A DNA stretch of 64,000 bases from an uncultured Lentisphaeraceae bacterium (GCA_937892925.1 CALBHX010000088.1:28265-92264), one strand, 5' to 3'; positions 46,401-54,681 are shown, counted from the first letter of the stretch. Notes: generated by a model not told the origin, from the letters alone. Numbers and translations: made by a program.

Positions 46401-46825
46401 GCGGCGGCACGGCCACGCCCTTCTACTGGGGCGGAGAAAACGACGACTTCGGCCCCTTCGCCAACCTTGCGGACAAGGCGCTTGACGGTATCCCAAATCA
46501 GCGCCAGACGCTCAACTACTATCTCCGCGATATGCGTTTCAATGATGGGCAGCAAGTGCTGGGCATCGTGGGCAAACACCGCCCGAATGCGTTCGGTCTG
46601 AAGGACATGATCGGCAACGCCGCCGAGTGGACGCAGTCGGCTTATGCGCCGTATCCCACCCGCGAGGGCGACGGGCGCAACGCGCCCAAGCCCGGAGAAG
46701 AAGTGGTCGTGCGCGGCGGCGCGTGGGATCTGCTCCCCCGGCAGTCGCGTGTTTCCATCCGCGTTCATTATCCGCAGTGGCAGCGCGTAGCCAACGTGGG
46801 CATCCGCCTCGTTTGCGAGGAGTGA
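43472..46825 (+). CDS. HzsA-related propeller / cytochrome-like / FGE-like fusion protein
   Basis: A 1117-residue secreted protein (signal peptide about 1-23). Residues about 140-560 are a beta-propeller of the kind in hydrazine-synthase alpha-related proteins (NWSPTMMDDGRVMYVRWEY, GSNGFWPNHYGDP). Two c-type heme motifs follow, CTGCH (584-588) and CAGCH (632-636), the second in a FMRDIQPILNRRCAGCHND context typical of DUF-cytochrome domains. Residues about 850-1117 are an FGE/SUMF1-type domain (LRIPAGAFVMGD, FRLPTEAEWEWAARGG, GNAAEWTQS). The FGE active-site cysteine pair is not seen near its C-terminus (RQSRVSIRV), so this part is probably binding or structural. Heme attachment requires a maturation system that is not in this window. 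Confidence 0.82.
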   Translation: MMGRVQRRILAVWVAVMAGVASAGLSVQQRCLLREVERLNAEALGRLAADWGDMYGASEDLAALKGFVQALPERQAEAVKALKEQGNEAPARALTLEARRRVLAQPLLQGMEFLAMKYDFGVNARRQGAPAQPSLACYNVVESNPGINCQLVKVSNLTAAEPKVEVLYDSPRATVSCVDLNWDAKRVAFVRKDPADGNRRKLWELTLGDREARPLTPKGVDYDVGDGCYLPDGRFMITATAAEQGLPCESGRMAMTNTYRYDPASGKVERLTFDQDSNWSPTMMDDGRVMYVRWEYCDLSHFFSRNVMTMRPDGTRQLAYFGSNGFWPNHYGDPKPIPGANGKFICVATGHHASKAGRLALFDVSKGRAEKAGCVQMLPGWGKPIPERVEDYLYAGDWPKFLTPYPLGTSPDKDGAGKFFLAAMHASGEDLWGIYLVDVFDNLTLLCQIEGSALTEPIRLETRPVPPVYPDSAVPGKTECTVHVADIYNGPGLRGVPRGTIKAVRVFAYHYAYNKAGSHEGVGTESSWDMKYVLGTVPVHEDGSVYFTAPAHIPLSLQPLDASGQSLQLMRSWLVGMPGERVACTGCHESANSIYNVPPLLKTPDPITPQAGQGGKAWSFMRDIQPILNRRCAGCHNDQTADTDLSMDGPYGKQSLIGRRPNLANITPVILPYRDGLKPGGAGAFTRSYHDLNPYVRRPGPESDNHLFNPGEYAANTSPLVQLLKRGHHGVELTDAEWRMLYTWIDLNVPFWGTWTDFALNWANEFHRNWIGIRGAQMQLERMNESRARREKWNARYQVSNPDAAIEGDAYGFDRAKADLAKVAYEPPKAPRRQKPETPALEGWPLKGAHAEPVQVALPGGALTFLRIPAGAFVMGDANGEADETPHVAVIKKPFLMADIEVPLRNFLAWKPDHYNGYVDQLGKDHTSPGCNIMNNPWFPAVRVSWSEAQAYCRWLSEKTGKTFRLPTEAEWEWAARGGTATPFYWGGENDDFGPFANLADKALDGIPNQRQTLNYYLRDMRFNDGQQVLGIVGKHRPNAFGLKDMIGNAAEWTQSAYAPYPTREGDGRNAPKPGEEVVVRGGAWDLLPRQSRVSIRVHYPQWQRVANVGIRLVCEE

Positions 46826-46877
46826 GCCTGCGCTTGGGTTTGCAGCCGCGCACGGTTTCCCGCCGGGCGCGGCTTCG

Positions 46878-46886
46878 TGTTATACT
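46878..46886 (+). promoter_or_regulatory. Extended -10 promoter of the HAD gene
   Basis: TGT-TATACT, only 9 bases before the ATG at 46896 with no ribosome site between, predicting a leaderless or near-leaderless mRNA. Confidence 0.6.
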
Positions 46887-46895
46887 GTCTCCACT

Positions 46896-47516
46896 ATGCA
46901 TACGATTCGCGGCGTTGTTTTTGACTTTGGTGGGGTGATTTCCGCCCCGCAGGATCCTACCTTTTTCACCACGGTGCAGGCGCTCACAGGCTGGAGCAAA
47001 GCTGTGGTGCTGGCTGGCTGGGCAGCGCATCGCGCCGGGCTGGACAGGGGAGACATCTCAGCAGAGGAGCTCTATCGGCGTATCGCTGCCGATCAGGGTG
47101 CAGTCCTTGCGCCCGGGACGCTCCGCACGCTGGCCGCGGCCGATTATGATTCGTGGGCTCATGCCAATGATGCCACGCTTGCCTGGGCGCGGGAGCTGAA
47201 GGCTTCCGGGTTCAAAATCGGTATCCTCACCAATATGCCGCCCGATTTTCTGCCTTGGTTTGACCGGTGTGCCGGTGCGTTTCGTGCGCTGGCCGATGCG
47301 GAGGTGGTCTCCGGCCTCGTGCGGTTGGTCAAGCCCGATCCGGCGATCTACGCGCTGATGGCTGAGCGCATGGGGCTTCCACCGGCCGAGCTCTTTTTCT
47401 GGGATGACACGCTTCGCAATGTGGAGGCTGCTCGCGCTTGCGGGTGGCAGGCGGGCTTGTTTACAACCGTTGCCGAAGCCCGCACGGAGCTGGCTGCGTG
47501 TGTGGAGCGCGGCTGA
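46896..47516 (+). CDS. HAD-superfamily hydrolase
   Basis: A 206-residue HAD subfamily IA protein: nucleophile motif VVFDFGGVI (about 8-16), TNM motif II, the conserved Lys in VKPDPAIY, and acidic motif FFWDDTLRNV. The position of the second Asp of DxD is Gly, as in YihX-like sugar-phosphate phosphatases and some dehalogenase relatives. Its stop overlaps the next gene's ATG (TGATG), so the two are coupled. Confidence 0.88.
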   Translation: MHTIRGVVFDFGGVISAPQDPTFFTTVQALTGWSKAVVLAGWAAHRAGLDRGDISAEELYRRIAADQGAVLAPGTLRTLAAADYDSWAHANDATLAWARELKASGFKIGILTNMPPDFLPWFDRCAGAFRALADAEVVSGLVRLVKPDPAIYALMAERMGLPPAELFFWDDTLRNVEAARACGWQAGLFTTVAEARTELAACVERG

Positions 47517-49363
47517 TGAAGCGCGCCCGCTCTGCCGCTGTGCCTGCCGTGCGCGGCAACTCGAAAGCCGCCGCCCCCGTGGAGCCTGCCCGCCCTCCGC
47601 GGGTCTGGGGGCGCAGCCTCTGCCGGGTATTGCCGTGGATGACGCTGGCGGTGCTGTGCGCAGAGGTGGTGCTGCTGTGGCCGCTTTTTTCCCATTTGGG
47701 CACGCGGACGGCGTGTTATGCAGATTGGGCAGAGGTGGTTTCACGGCTGACCCAGCCGCTGCCGGGGGGGCTGCTGCATTGGCTGGCGGAGTGGTTTTCT
47801 GCTTTGTGGCGGGTGCCGGTAGTGGGCGCGGCGGCGTATGTGGGCTTGGCGCTTGGGGTGACAGCGCTTGGGCGGTGGTGGGTGCGGCTGCCGTGGTGGG
47901 CGGCGGTGCTGCCGTTTGCCGCGGGGGTGTGGCAGGTGGCCTATTGCGGATTCAGCGTGTGGGTCTTTGTGGATTCTGCCTTCCCGCCGCTGGCGTTGAT
48001 GTGCTGGGGGGTGGTGTTTGCTGCCTTGGCTACGGCGCGGCGGTGGGGCGCATGGGCGGCGGTGCTGTTGGCGCTTTTTCCCTGGGTGGGAATGCCGGCG
48101 GCGCTGGGGGTGGCGCTGAGTGCGTGTGTGGGGCCGGGGCGCGCGTGGTCGCGGGGGCTGCGTTTGGCGGGAGCTGCGGCGGTGGTGATCTTGTGGCAGA
48201 AGCTGTCTCCGGCGGATCCGGCCTGGCAGTTTCTGCTGCTGGCGAATGTGCCGGTTTTGGTGGAGCAGGGCGCCGTCTTGTGGAATCTTTCATGCCTGCT
48301 GGTGCCGCTGGGTGCTTTGGCGGGCATTTGGGCGCAGGGCGCACGGGGCGCTTTCGTGCGGCGGTTTTTGAAGCCCTGGCGGGCTTTTGGCGCGGGGGTG
48401 GCAGCGTGTCTTGGGCTGGTGCTTGCGGTCTGGCTGGCGCTGCCGCGCGGCCGGGCGTTATGGGACTTGCTGGCGTGTGAACGGGCGCTTTTGCGGGATG
48501 ACCCAAAGGCGATTCTCGCCATCCCGCCCAATCGGGTTACGCAGCATCGGATGCTGGGCGCGTATCATATTTATGCGTTGTGGCGTTCGCATCGTCTGGC
48601 CGATGAACTATTTGACATCCCTTGGCCGATCAGTCATGCCTCGAGTTCCATTGAAACGATGGAGCTGGATGGGGATAACTTACTTTATGCCTACGGTCTC
48701 GTGCAGAGTGCCCGCCGATGGTGTTATGAAAGCGTGATCAATCGGGGTTGGTCTGCTCCTAAGTATGCCCTTCTTGCCCGGTGCGCCTTGATTACCGGCG
48801 AACCGATGCTGGCTCGGCGGTATGCGCTCCAGCTGCGCCGAATGCCGCTGTGCCGCGCGGAAGCCGATCATCTTTTGGCTTTGGCCGGGAACACGGCCGC
48901 GCCGGAGCCTGAGCTGCGCCGCGTGGCCGAGCTTCATACCCGCCTTGCCAATGACCCCGGAAGCCCGGTTTTTGACGGCGCCAAACGGTTGGAAGATGCC
49001 ATTTACGATCGGTATGCGTTGTTGAAAAATGGGAATCGCGACATGGTGGAGCTCTATCTCTGCGCTTCGCTTCTCCGCCGCGACACGGTCCCCTTTCTGG
49101 ATAATTTTGAGGTGATTCTCAATGTGTGGCCGCAGCGCCCTTTGCCGCGCGTGTTTCAGCAGGCGTTTCTGGCTGCCGCCGCCACGCTTCCGCCGGAGAA
49201 ACAGCCGCCGCTCTCGGCGGATCTCTTTGCCCCGGAGATGGTGCGGGCCTTCCAGGCCTTTCAGCAGTGGCGTGAAGCGGTGGCCGCCAAACGGCAGACG
49301 GTGGAGGCTCTGGCGAAGGGGTTTCATCGCACCTATTGGTTTTATGCCGCGTTTGTTCCCTGA
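47516..49363 (+). CDS. Multi-pass membrane protein, possibly DUF6057-like
   Basis: A 615-residue protein. After a basic start, residues about 40-310 contain roughly eight or nine membrane segments rich in Trp and Ala; residues about 320-615 are a soluble, helical, tetratricopeptide-like tail (AYHIYALWRSHRLADELFDIP, ALLARCALITGEPMLARRYALQL). The architecture recalls DUF6057 proteins of Bacteroidota, but I am not certain. The coding strand is strongly G-rich in the membrane part. The start overlaps the HAD stop. Confidence 0.65.
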   Translation: MKRARSAAVPAVRGNSKAAAPVEPARPPRVWGRSLCRVLPWMTLAVLCAEVVLLWPLFSHLGTRTACYADWAEVVSRLTQPLPGGLLHWLAEWFSALWRVPVVGAAAYVGLALGVTALGRWWVRLPWWAAVLPFAAGVWQVAYCGFSVWVFVDSAFPPLALMCWGVVFAALATARRWGAWAAVLLALFPWVGMPAALGVALSACVGPGRAWSRGLRLAGAAAVVILWQKLSPADPAWQFLLLANVPVLVEQGAVLWNLSCLLVPLGALAGIWAQGARGAFVRRFLKPWRAFGAGVAACLGLVLAVWLALPRGRALWDLLACERALLRDDPKAILAIPPNRVTQHRMLGAYHIYALWRSHRLADELFDIPWPISHASSSIETMELDGDNLLYAYGLVQSARRWCYESVINRGWSAPKYALLARCALITGEPMLARRYALQLRRMPLCRAEADHLLALAGNTAAPEPELRRVAELHTRLANDPGSPVFDGAKRLEDAIYDRYALLKNGNRDMVELYLCASLLRRDTVPFLDNFEVILNVWPQRPLPRVFQQAFLAAAATLPPEKQPPLSADLFAPEMVRAFQAFQQWREAVAAKRQTVEALAKGFHRTYWFYAAFVP

Positions 49364-49401
49364 GCCGGTGTGTTGAGGCGGTGACTGTTGCCGATTTTGA
49401 C

Positions 49402-49424
49402 GCCGCCCGAAGAGGCGGCTTTTT
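49402..49424 (+). terminator. Terminator after the membrane-protein gene
   Basis: GCCGCC / GGCGGC stem with CGAAGA loop followed by TTTTT. Confidence 0.8.
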
Positions 49425-49653
49425 GATTGTCTCGATTCAAAGAAACGGGCGGCGGGCGGCAAGACTTTGCAACGTTTATCATGGGCTTATCTGCTTTTGT
49501 GCGTGGGCAGGGGAAGGGGCAGCCGGGCATTGGGTTCAGCCTGCCCCGGCTTGGCTTTGTGCATGCGGGGTGGTTTGCCGGCTGCCTGTCCCGGGGACAG
49601 GGGATGTGTGCAGCAGGGCTCTTTCAGAGACGTTTTTGACGAGATTGACGGGT

Positions 49654-49702
49654 GAAAAAGCACCGTCCTCCGCGCGGAGACGGGCTCCGGAGCGAAGGAC
49701 GG
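49654..49702 (-). terminator. Terminator of the beta-galactosidase gene
   Basis: Read on the minus strand, CCGTCCT (from 49702) pairs with AGGACGG (to 49663), with two inner palindromes, followed by a CTTTTTC tract at 49660-49654. Confidence 0.7.
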
Positions 49703-49734
49703 CGGGATGCAGAGAATAACGTATCCGGCGCCGC

Positions 49735-52356
49735 TTAGTCGAGGCCCTCGATGAGCAGGTGCAGGGTGTATTCGCCTTTGCCGGGCATAAAGGGGCGGTG
49801 CGGGCGGGCGCCCCAGCTGTTATCGCCGCCAACGCCCATTTGAACGGCATCGAGGTTGACGGTGATGCGGCCTTCGGGGGTAAGCTCCCACTGGTGATGG
49901 GCGGCTTCGAGGGTGCGCTGGGAGTAAGGCCAGGCATTGAAGCCGAAGGGGGCGTTGAGGGCGGTAACGGTGATGGTTTTGCCGGCGGAGTTGGTGAAGG
50001 AGAGACGGCGGCAGTCGGTGCGGTAGCCCTGTTCGCCGGGCTCGGAATAGGTATCGGGGTTCAGGCGGTCTTCGGGGTAGCGAAGGGCGCCGGAGGCATC
50101 GGCCAAGCCGGTGCTGTGGCGGATGACAGCGGTGTAGGAGCCGAAGTTGGCCGAGAGGATGCGGTCGCTGTAGTTTTCGTGGGGGCCGCGCCCTTCCCAG
50201 GCCACATGGGTGAAATCGCCGGGGAGGGTGAAGGAGAGGCCAACGCGGGGAATGGGCGGGAGGCCGTCGGGCACGGAGACGTGCAGGCTGACCAGCGTGG
50301 TTTTGGCTGAGAGTTTCAGGGCGGAGAGGCTGGCAGAAACGCCGGCGGGCGGGGTTTGCGTTTCGGTAGCCTGCTTCCAGATGCTGCAGACGCGGGGCAT
50401 GTTCCAGCCGCGGTCGTTATCCGTGGGAGCGCGCCAGAAGTTGAGGGCGAAGGGTGTGGGAGAAGGTGTGGCACCGGCGGTGGGGGGCAGGGGGCGCACC
50501 TGGAAGGCCGGGGATGGGGTGGGCTCAAGCTTGCCGGTATAGGCCGCCTTTACGTCATAGGCGCCGGGGTGGAGATTGCGCAGGGCATCGACAAGGCCGT
50601 TGCAGTTGAAGTTGTCATCGTTGGGTTTGTCGCCAAAGTCGCCGCCGAAAGCGAGCCATTGGCCGCGGGCATCGCGTTTCCAGAGTGCCTGGTCGGCGAA
50701 GTCCCAGATAAAGCCGCCCTGGAAGGAGGGGTAACGCTCGGCGAGCTTCCAGTAATCGGCAAAGCTGCCGGTGGAATTACCCATGGCGTGGGCATATTCA
50801 CAGAGGATGTAAGGCTTTTTGGGGTTGTTTTTCACGTATGCTTCGGCGCTGGAGGCGGGGGCATACATGGGGCAGATGATGTCGCTGTGATCGGTGTTGC
50901 AAGCCGGTTCGTATTGGATGGGGCGGGTGGGGTCGAGGGCTTTGACGGCATCGTAGGCCGCTTTCATGGCCGGGCCGTCGCCGGATTCGTTCCCGAGAGA
51001 CCAGAAGATGACGGAGGGATGGTTGCGGAAGGTTTTGACCATGTTGACGCTGCGGCTGACGATGGCATCGTGGTAACGCGGGTTTTTGGGCAAGGCGTCG
51101 CTGTTTTTGCCGTAGTAATTGTTTACGCCATGGGCTTCCACGTTGGCTTCGGAGCAGACGTAGATGCCGGTGCGGTCGCAGAGTTCATACCACGTGGGGT
51201 CGTTGGGGTAATGGCTGGTGCGGCTGGCGTTGATGCCGAGATTGCGGTAAATGGCGAGGTCTTTCTCCATGTCGGCCTGGGTAACGGTATAGCCGCCTTC
51301 GGGGCTCATTTCGTGACGGTTGACGCCTTTGAAGAGGGCACGTTTGCCATTGATGTAAACCACGGCATCGCGGATTTCGACGGTGCGGAAGCCGAAGGTT
51401 ACGGCGCGGTAGTCGGTGGGTTCGGGCAGGCCGACCCAGGAGCGCCAGGTTTTTGCAGGGAAGGGAATGACGGCGGTGTAGAGGTGGGGGGAGCCGACGT
51501 CCCACAGGGTGGGCTTGGGGTAGGTGCGCTCAAGCAGCGTGCGCCCGTTCTCATCACGCACGATGAGCGTACCGGTCTGGAAGTTGTTGGAGAGGGTGGC
51601 TTCCACAATGAGATCTTTGGCGGCGCCCGGCTGTTCAGAGACCAGCCACACATCGCGGAAAATGCCTGAAAGGCGCCAGAAGTCCTGATCTTCCAGGAAG
51701 GTCCCGTCGCTGTGTTTGAGCACTTCAACTTCCAGGCGGTTTTCTCCCTCGGCAAGGTAGGGCGTCAGGTCAAACTCGGCGGGCAGGCGGCTGTCTTCGG
51801 AGTAGCCCACGTCGTGCCCGTTGAGGCGGACGTACATGGCCGAGGAGACGCCGCCGAAATGGATAACCGTGCGCCGCCCCTGCCAATCTGCCGGGAGGGT
51901 GAAGGTGCGCGAATAAAGCCCCACGGGGTTGCGATAGTAGAAGCTGGTGTAGTCTTTGGGCGGCGTTTCCATGGGGTCGCCCTTTTGATATCCGGCAATG
52001 GGGAAGCGTTGGTTGACGTAGAGCGGCGGGTCGAAGTCGCCTTGAAGCTGCCAGCATCCCGGCACGGTGATTTTGCCCGTTTTTTCCCACGCGGGGGCAT
52101 CAATGGTGTGCTTCCACTTGAAGTCCCATTCCCCATTCAGCGACTCCAGCCACTTGGAATCGGTGCGCGGCCGCTCCCCGCGGGCAATGGCCAGCGCCAT
52201 CTCCTCACTTTCGCAGGGCACGGCAATGGCGCGCGCGGGCAGGCGGTTGATTTCAAAAACGGTGGGGTCGCGCCAGGGCGGCAAGGGTGTCTTTTCCGCG
52301 TGTAAGAATCCCGCCGCCGCAAACAAAACCGGGGAAAATAGCGTGCGCCATGTCAT
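49735..52356 (-). CDS. Secreted GH2 beta-galactosidase with an internal domain missing
   Basis: An 873-residue protein with signal peptide MTWRTLFSPVLFAAAGFLHA. It follows the LacZ layout: sugar-binding domain (PGCWQLQGDFDPPLYVN, DSRLPAEFDLTPYL), immunoglobulin-like domain, TIM barrel with acid/base E457 in GNESGDG and nucleophile E520 in ILCEYAHAMGNS, and the C-terminal Bgal_small_N domain (NFWRAPTDNDRGW). In E. coli LacZ about 170 residues separate the end of the barrel from that WRAP-DND motif; here only about 35 do, mostly a Pro/Thr linker, so domain 4 is missing. Export suggests it trims galactosides outside the cytoplasm. AAAGGA precedes the ATG. Confidence 0.93.
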   Translation of the reverse strand: MTWRTLFSPVLFAAAGFLHAEKTPLPPWRDPTVFEINRLPARAIAVPCESEEMALAIARGERPRTDSKWLESLNGEWDFKWKHTIDAPAWEKTGKITVPGCWQLQGDFDPPLYVNQRFPIAGYQKGDPMETPPKDYTSFYYRNPVGLYSRTFTLPADWQGRRTVIHFGGVSSAMYVRLNGHDVGYSEDSRLPAEFDLTPYLAEGENRLEVEVLKHSDGTFLEDQDFWRLSGIFRDVWLVSEQPGAAKDLIVEATLSNNFQTGTLIVRDENGRTLLERTYPKPTLWDVGSPHLYTAVIPFPAKTWRSWVGLPEPTDYRAVTFGFRTVEIRDAVVYINGKRALFKGVNRHEMSPEGGYTVTQADMEKDLAIYRNLGINASRTSHYPNDPTWYELCDRTGIYVCSEANVEAHGVNNYYGKNSDALPKNPRYHDAIVSRSVNMVKTFRNHPSVIFWSLGNESGDGPAMKAAYDAVKALDPTRPIQYEPACNTDHSDIICPMYAPASSAEAYVKNNPKKPYILCEYAHAMGNSTGSFADYWKLAERYPSFQGGFIWDFADQALWKRDARGQWLAFGGDFGDKPNDDNFNCNGLVDALRNLHPGAYDVKAAYTGKLEPTPSPAFQVRPLPPTAGATPSPTPFALNFWRAPTDNDRGWNMPRVCSIWKQATETQTPPAGVSASLSALKLSAKTTLVSLHVSVPDGLPPIPRVGLSFTLPGDFTHVAWEGRGPHENYSDRILSANFGSYTAVIRHSTGLADASGALRYPEDRLNPDTYSEPGEQGYRTDCRRLSFTNSAGKTITVTALNAPFGFNAWPYSQRTLEAAHHQWELTPEGRITVNLDAVQMGVGGDNSWGARPHRPFMPGKGEYTLHLLIEGLD

Positions 52357-52400
52357 GGTAAGTTCCTTTCATGCTGAAAGCTGAGCTCTGAACACATGCT

Positions 52401-52430
52401 TAGTGTATTCCTTCTGTCGGGTTTCAGGCA
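52401..52430 (-). promoter_or_regulatory. Promoter of the beta-galactosidase gene
   Basis: Minus-strand -35 TTGCCT (52430-52425), 18-base spacer, -10 TACACT (52406-52401). Confidence 0.55.
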
Positions 52431-52522
52431 AAAAATGCGCCCTTTTTTGGGGTGTCGGATACAGCATAACGCAGGTTGCCAGTTTGGGTTGTGCCGGGTG
52501 CGTTCCGAGGGTGCGGGGAATA

Positions 52523-52531
52523 TGTTAAACT
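52523..52531 (+). promoter_or_regulatory. Extended -10 promoter of the DUF4091-type gene
   Basis: TGT-TAAACT, 6 bases before the ATG at 52538 with no ribosome site, predicting a leaderless mRNA. Confidence 0.6.
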
Positions 52532-52537
52532 GATGCC

Positions 52538-54652
52538 ATGAAAACGCTTCAGATAACCGTTGTCTTCCTTGGGCTGCTCGCCGCCTGCGGCCTTTCAGCC
52601 CGCCCTGCCCGCCACCCCGAGTATGAACCGGATGGGCGCCGGGCTCCCCGTGCAGAGAACCTCTTCCTCAACGCCCGCGCCACAGCCAAAGATCAGTGGT
52701 CGGACCGCGCCCCCGCGCTCGCCGTGAATGGCAACCGCGCCGCAGGCGATCATTGGGCCAGCGATTCCCTTCCCGCCTGGCATCAGGTGGATATGGGGCG
52801 CGAACAGACCCTTGCCTCCATCCGCGTGGTGCCCTATTGGCCGGATGGCCGCATTTACGGCTTCAAGGTGGAAGCTTCCCGGGATGGCAAAACTTGGACG
52901 CTGCTGGCGGATCAGACGGCGAACTCCATCTGCCGCGGCGCGGAGGGCTTCCTGTTGGATTTCCCCCCCGTTGCCTGCCGTTACGTCCGCACCACGTTTA
53001 CCCGCAACTCTGCCAATCATGCCGGCCATCTCGTTGAAATCGAAGGTTATGCCGCCGCCCGCGGCCTGGAGGCTGCCCGGCTGCTGGCTGTTTCGCCCCG
53101 CCGGCGTTTTGCCCGCGATACGCTCTCCGGCCTGCCCGCCGGAGCGTCCGCCGAGGTGAAGCTCCGCGGCTGGCGCGGGGAGCGCGTGCAGGCGCAAGTT
53201 CTGGTGGAGTCGCCCGCCGGGTTTGAGGAGCTGCGCGTGGAGCCCTGCACGCTTAACGATGCGCAGGGGCGCGAAATCCCCGTCCGCGTGGAGACGGTGC
53301 GCTATACGTTGGCCGATGGTGAGCTCACGGCCGATATTCTGGAGCCGGCCTCGCTTGACCAGACAGCGTTCAAGGGCGTGGTGCGCCCGCTTCTGCTCTC
53401 GGTGGATATCCCGGCCGATGCGCCCGCCTCAGCCTCCGGCACGCTCACTGTCCGCCTCAGCGGCCGCACGCTGACGGCTCCCATGACCCTTGCAGTCGAT
53501 AACCTGCGCCTGCCGCCCCCTGCGCAGTGGGCCTGCCATCTTGATTTCTGGCAGCATCCGGATGCCGTGGCCCGCTGGCACGATGTGCCCATGTGGTCGC
53601 CCGAACATTTCGCGCTTCTGCTCCCGCAGATGAAGCGCTTGGCCGATATGGGGCAGAAAACCATTACTGCCACGCTGATTGACGAAGCCTGGAATGAACA
53701 GACCTATGACCGTTTCCGCGGCATGATTGCCGTAACGCGCCGCGCCGATGGCTCCTGGGCCTATGATTACACCGCCTTTGATCGATGGGTCTCCTTTATG
53801 CGCGAGACGGTTGGCCTCCGCAATGCGGCCATTCACTGCTACACCATGGTGCCCTGGTCGCTCACCTTCCCTTACTATGATGAAGCGCAGGGCAAAACCC
53901 TCCGCCCGAAACTGCAGCCCGGCTCTGCCGAATATGAAGCTTTCTGGGGGCCCTTCCTCTCCGCCTTCACGGCGCACCTGCGCGAAAAAGGCTGGGAGGC
54001 GCAAACCCGCATCGCGATGGATGAACGCCCGGATCGTCTGCTCAAACCGGCGCTCGCCCTCGCGCGAAAATATGCCCCCGGGCTCAAAATCGTGGCCGCC
54101 TGCAATGCTCCCAGCCAGATCAATGCCGACTTTGCCGACGTTTCCTACGGTTACGATATTGCCGAGCGCCTCTTCGCCGTGGCCGGGGAGCGCCGCGCCC
54201 AGGGCAAGCTCACCACCTTCTACGTCTGCTGCAACCCCGTTCGCCCCAACACCTTCATGGCCTCCAATCTCGCCGAAAGTGAGTGGCTCCTGCCCTTTGC
54301 TGCCCACTGCGGCCTCGACGGCCTGCTGCGCTGGGCATACCACTCATGGGTGGAGAATCCGCTTCGTTCGCAGGACTACACGGCATGGCCCAGCGGCGAT
54401 ACCTCCCTCGTCTACCCCGGCAACCGTTCCTCTCTGCGCCTGGAAGCGCTCCGCAACGGGATTGAGACCTTCGAGAAGATCCGCCTCCTTCGGCAATGGG
54501 CGCAGGCCAAAGGCTGCACTGCCGCGTTGGAGCCCCTGGAGGCCGCCCTTAAGCGCTTCACTGTTGCGCGCGGAAAGGCCAAAACTGGCCATCTGGAAGA
54601 TTTGGAAGCGCTGGATCGTGCGCTGGAAACCGCGGCGGACGCGCTCCGCTGA
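52538..54652 (+). CDS. Secreted discoidin + DUF4091/GH123-like protein
   Basis: A 704-residue protein with signal peptide MKTLQITVVFLGLLAACGLSA. Residues about 40-175 are an F5/8 type C (CBM32-like) domain (ALAVNGNRAAGDHWASDS, WHQVDMGREQTLASIRV, FKVEASRDGKTW). After a beta-sandwich region, residues about 330-640 are a TIM-barrel-like domain of the DUF4091/DUF6067 group related to GH123 hexosaminidases (PEHFALLLPQMKRLADMGQKTI, RIAMDERPD, LRWAYHSWVENP). It is divergent from the beta-galactosidase, so together they probably act on a host or plant glycan outside the cell. Confidence 0.75.
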   Translation: MKTLQITVVFLGLLAACGLSARPARHPEYEPDGRRAPRAENLFLNARATAKDQWSDRAPALAVNGNRAAGDHWASDSLPAWHQVDMGREQTLASIRVVPYWPDGRIYGFKVEASRDGKTWTLLADQTANSICRGAEGFLLDFPPVACRYVRTTFTRNSANHAGHLVEIEGYAAARGLEAARLLAVSPRRRFARDTLSGLPAGASAEVKLRGWRGERVQAQVLVESPAGFEELRVEPCTLNDAQGREIPVRVETVRYTLADGELTADILEPASLDQTAFKGVVRPLLLSVDIPADAPASASGTLTVRLSGRTLTAPMTLAVDNLRLPPPAQWACHLDFWQHPDAVARWHDVPMWSPEHFALLLPQMKRLADMGQKTITATLIDEAWNEQTYDRFRGMIAVTRRADGSWAYDYTAFDRWVSFMRETVGLRNAAIHCYTMVPWSLTFPYYDEAQGKTLRPKLQPGSAEYEAFWGPFLSAFTAHLREKGWEAQTRIAMDERPDRLLKPALALARKYAPGLKIVAACNAPSQINADFADVSYGYDIAERLFAVAGERRAQGKLTTFYVCCNPVRPNTFMASNLAESEWLLPFAAHCGLDGLLRWAYHSWVENPLRSQDYTAWPSGDTSLVYPGNRSSLRLEALRNGIETFEKIRLLRQWAQAKGCTAALEPLEAALKRFTVARGKAKTGHLEDLEALDRALETAADALR

Positions 54653-54681
54653 GTCTGGCGTTCATTTGTTCCCTTTCCTTC

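Larger units (their letters stand above)
49364..49734. other. 371-bp convergent intergenic region
   Basis: Two terminators face each other here, one for the membrane-protein gene and one for the beta-galactosidase gene. Between them no gene is evident. Confidence 0.7.

Noticed and set aside
43472..46825. Hydrazine synthase, implying anammox metabolism
   Set aside because: Only the propeller/cytochrome resemblance is shared; HzsA-related proteins are widespread in PVC bacteria, and nothing else of the anammox pathway is present.
47764..47770. G7 run in the membrane-protein gene as a possible phase-variable tract
   Set aside because: Only seven bases, inside a strongly G-rich coding stretch, and the frame is intact on both sides; weak case compared with the G10 promoter tract.
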